Positions 4,838 to 6,119 of a stretch of 6,119 bases of DNA are shown one piece after another. Both the position numbers and the translations under genes were made by a program. The notes beneath the pieces are model-generated. The model was not told where the DNA came from, ran no database searches, and saw only the letters and a program-made list of their open reading frames with translations. Source of the DNA: Verrucomicrobiota bacterium (lineage in GTDB: Bacteria > Verrucomicrobiota > Verrucomicrobiia > Opitutales > UBA953). Positions within the stretch are counted from its first letter, which is position 1. The number at the start of each line of letters is the position of its first letter. Location of the stretch: NCBI GenBank assembly GCA_009924535.1, contig RFRI01000095.1, positions 1 through 6,119 on the forward strand, written 5' to 3'.

Positions 4838-6119
4838 ATGGACCTGAGCGGCCGTTCGCCCGTGGCCGCCCGCATCACGCGCTTCTCGTCCCCGCTGCCG
4901 CGCGACGTGGTCACGTTCCCCGAGGTCCTGAAGCAGGAAGCGGGTTATTATGTCGGGGTGGTGGGTCGGACCTATCATCTGGACGGTTCAGGCAAGGGCG
5001 ACGACGAGTTGGGCAAGTTCCTGGCGGAGGGCGGCTACAAGACCTTCAAGGATCGTTATGACGTCGTGCAGACGGGTTCCGATCCGCAGGCAGTGGAGCA
5101 GGCGACCGCCTTCCTCGAAGGGCGTCCGAAGGACAAGCCTTTCTGTCTCTGGGTGAACTTCAGCGACCCTCATCATCCGTGGACCGCTCCGGCGAGCTAT
5201 CGTCCGGATCCGGCGACGCTCAGGCTTCCGGCCCACGTGCCCGATCTGGCGGGCGTGCGCGAGCAGTACGCCGACTACTGCGCCGAGGTGAACCGCGTCG
5301 ACGAGACCACGGGCAAGGTGCTCGCGGTGCTCGATCGCCTCGGTCTCGCGAAGGACACGTTGGTGGTGTTCGCCGGTGACAACGGGCAGGCGCTGCCGCA
5401 CGGCAAGGGCTCCCTCTACGATCCCGGCTGCAACGTGCCCTTCGTCGTGCGCTGGCCCGGCGTCGTCGCCCCCGGCGGCGATTCTTCGGCCCTGCTCAGC
5501 GGCGAGGACCTCGGCCCGACGGTGCTCGACGCCTGCGGGCTGAAGCCTGCGAAGGGCATGACGGGCGTGAGTTTCCTGCCGATCCTCCGGGGCGCCGCCC
5601 CTAAGACCCGCGATTATGTCTTCACCGAACGCGGCCCGCACGGCAGCGCCCCGGTGCAGCTTGGCATGGCCAGCAGCGGTTACGATCTTTCGCGCGCCGT
5701 CCGCAGCGGTCGTTACAAGGCGATCTACAACTGCACGCCGTGGCTCCCGTATCAGCCGGTCGACAGCGCCGGCGGCTCGGCCTGGAAGGCGATGCAGAAC
5801 CTCAACGCCGAAGGCGCGATGGCCAAAGGGCTGAGCGCGACGTATTTCTCCGTCCCGCGTCCGGTCTATGAATTCTACGACCTCGATAAGGATCCCGCCG
5901 AGCTGAATAATCTCAGCGGCAGGCCCGAGGTCGCCGAAGCTGAGCGCGCGCTGCGCCTCGAGATGGCGAAGAAGATGATCGCCGATTTCGATTACCTGCC
6001 GCTCCCGGCGATCCCCGGCGAAGCCAAGCCGGCGACCAAGGGGAAAGGGAAGGGCAAGGCCAAGGCCGACGTTTCCGCCGAGCGCGCGACGTTGTTCAGG
6101 AAGCTCGACACCGACGGCG
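4838..6119 (+). CDS. Family S1 sulfatase lacking its N-terminal catalytic region (probable 5'-truncated gene), partial at the right edge
   Basis: I translated 427 codons from the ATG at 4838 with no stop before the window edge. The alkaline-phosphatase-fold sulfatase family is evident from TFPEVLKQEAGYYVGVVGRTYHLDG (split here as 26-35 and 36-50), FCLWVNFSDPHHPW (102-115), LVVFAGDNG (175-183, with metal ligands Asp181/Asn182), HGKGSLYDP (188-196), VPFVVRWPG (200-208) and YEFYDLDKDPAELNNLS (344-360). Sulfatases normally open with a signal peptide, a DD metal motif and CxPxR, whose Cys becomes formylglycine. All are absent: the product begins DLSGRSPVAAR, matching only the end of that signature. 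The frame upstream is open only to a TAG at 4775 and encodes none of these motifs. A KGKGKGKAKA linker (401-410) leads to LFRKLDTDG, the start of an EF-hand-like loop. If expressed it should be inactive and cytoplasmic. The family is sure; its status as a working gene is doubtful. Confidence 0.88.
   Translation, partial: MDLSGRSPVAARITRFSSPLPRDVVTFPEVLKQEAGYYVGVVGRTYHLDGSGKGDDELGKFLAEGGYKTFKDRYDVVQTGSDPQAVEQATAFLEGRPKDKPFCLWVNFSDPHHPWTAPASYRPDPATLRLPAHVPDLAGVREQYADYCAEVNRVDETTGKVLAVLDRLGLAKDTLVVFAGDNGQALPHGKGSLYDPGCNVPFVVRWPGVVAPGGDSSALLSGEDLGPTVLDACGLKPAKGMTGVSFLPILRGAAPKTRDYVFTERGPHGSAPVQLGMASSGYDLSRAVRSGRYKAIYNCTPWLPYQPVDSAGGSAWKAMQNLNAEGAMAKGLSATYFSVPRPVYEFYDLDKDPAELNNLSGRPEVAEAERALRLEMAKKMIADFDYLPLPAIPGEAKPATKGKGKGKAKADVSAERATLFRKLDTDG

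Noticed and set aside
4627..5061. A plus-strand frame crossing the sulfatase start, considered as a frameshifted source of its missing N-terminus.
   Set aside because: Its translation has no signal peptide, DD metal motif or CxPxR; it is the antisense of the DUF485 gene followed by an out-of-phase reading of the sulfatase.
4988..5641. A 217-codon open frame on the minus strand opposite the sulfatase.
   Set aside because: The plus-strand frame shows clear sulfatase motifs throughout. The minus frame is rich in Arg, Ala and Gly and has no family features.

Overview
The window is GC-rich, with almost no free space, and looks chromosomal. It most likely comes from a member of the Planctomycetes-Verrucomicrobia group, perhaps an Opitutales-like verrucomicrobium. 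The grounds are a family S1 sulfatase with a Lys/Gly-rich linker leading into an EF-hand-like start, a large sodium:solute symporter paired with a DUF485 subunit, and genes that mostly lack Shine-Dalgarno sequences. No rRNA, tRNA or marker gene is present, so this placement is an inference.

Minus strand, read right to left (4763 down to 1): a small two-helix DUF485-type membrane protein and an ActP-like sodium:solute symporter sit one base apart. About 80 bases follow, holding a hairpin and a 7-base tandem repeat. Then comes a tight run: an unrecognised three-helix membrane protein, hemC (hydroxymethylbilane synthase), hemD (uroporphyrinogen-III synthase) and trpF (phosphoribosylanthranilate isomerase, running off the left edge). 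hemC/hemD and hemD/trpF each overlap by four bases (ATGA), so their translation is probably coupled. HemC and HemD act in sequence, turning porphobilinogen into uroporphyrinogen III. TrpF catalyses an unrelated step of tryptophan synthesis, so the unit joins heme and tryptophan metabolism to carboxylate uptake by position, not by chemistry.

Plus strand, 4838 to the right edge: a sulfatase reads divergently, 74 bases from the DUF485 gene start. Its sequence begins just after where the catalytic CxPxR signature should be, so the signal peptide, the first metal-binding aspartates and the formylglycine site are all missing. It is probably a 5'-truncated remnant or a sign of a recent rearrangement or assembly join.

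Leucine codon use changes along the minus-strand operon. TTA is absent from the symporter gene and hemC, appears 4 times in hemD, and makes up 9 of 21 leucine codons in the visible part of trpF. I found no clear novel multi-gene system. The points most worth a second look are the decapitated sulfatase, the unknown membrane gene ahead of hemC, the hairpin inside the operon, and the composition gradient.
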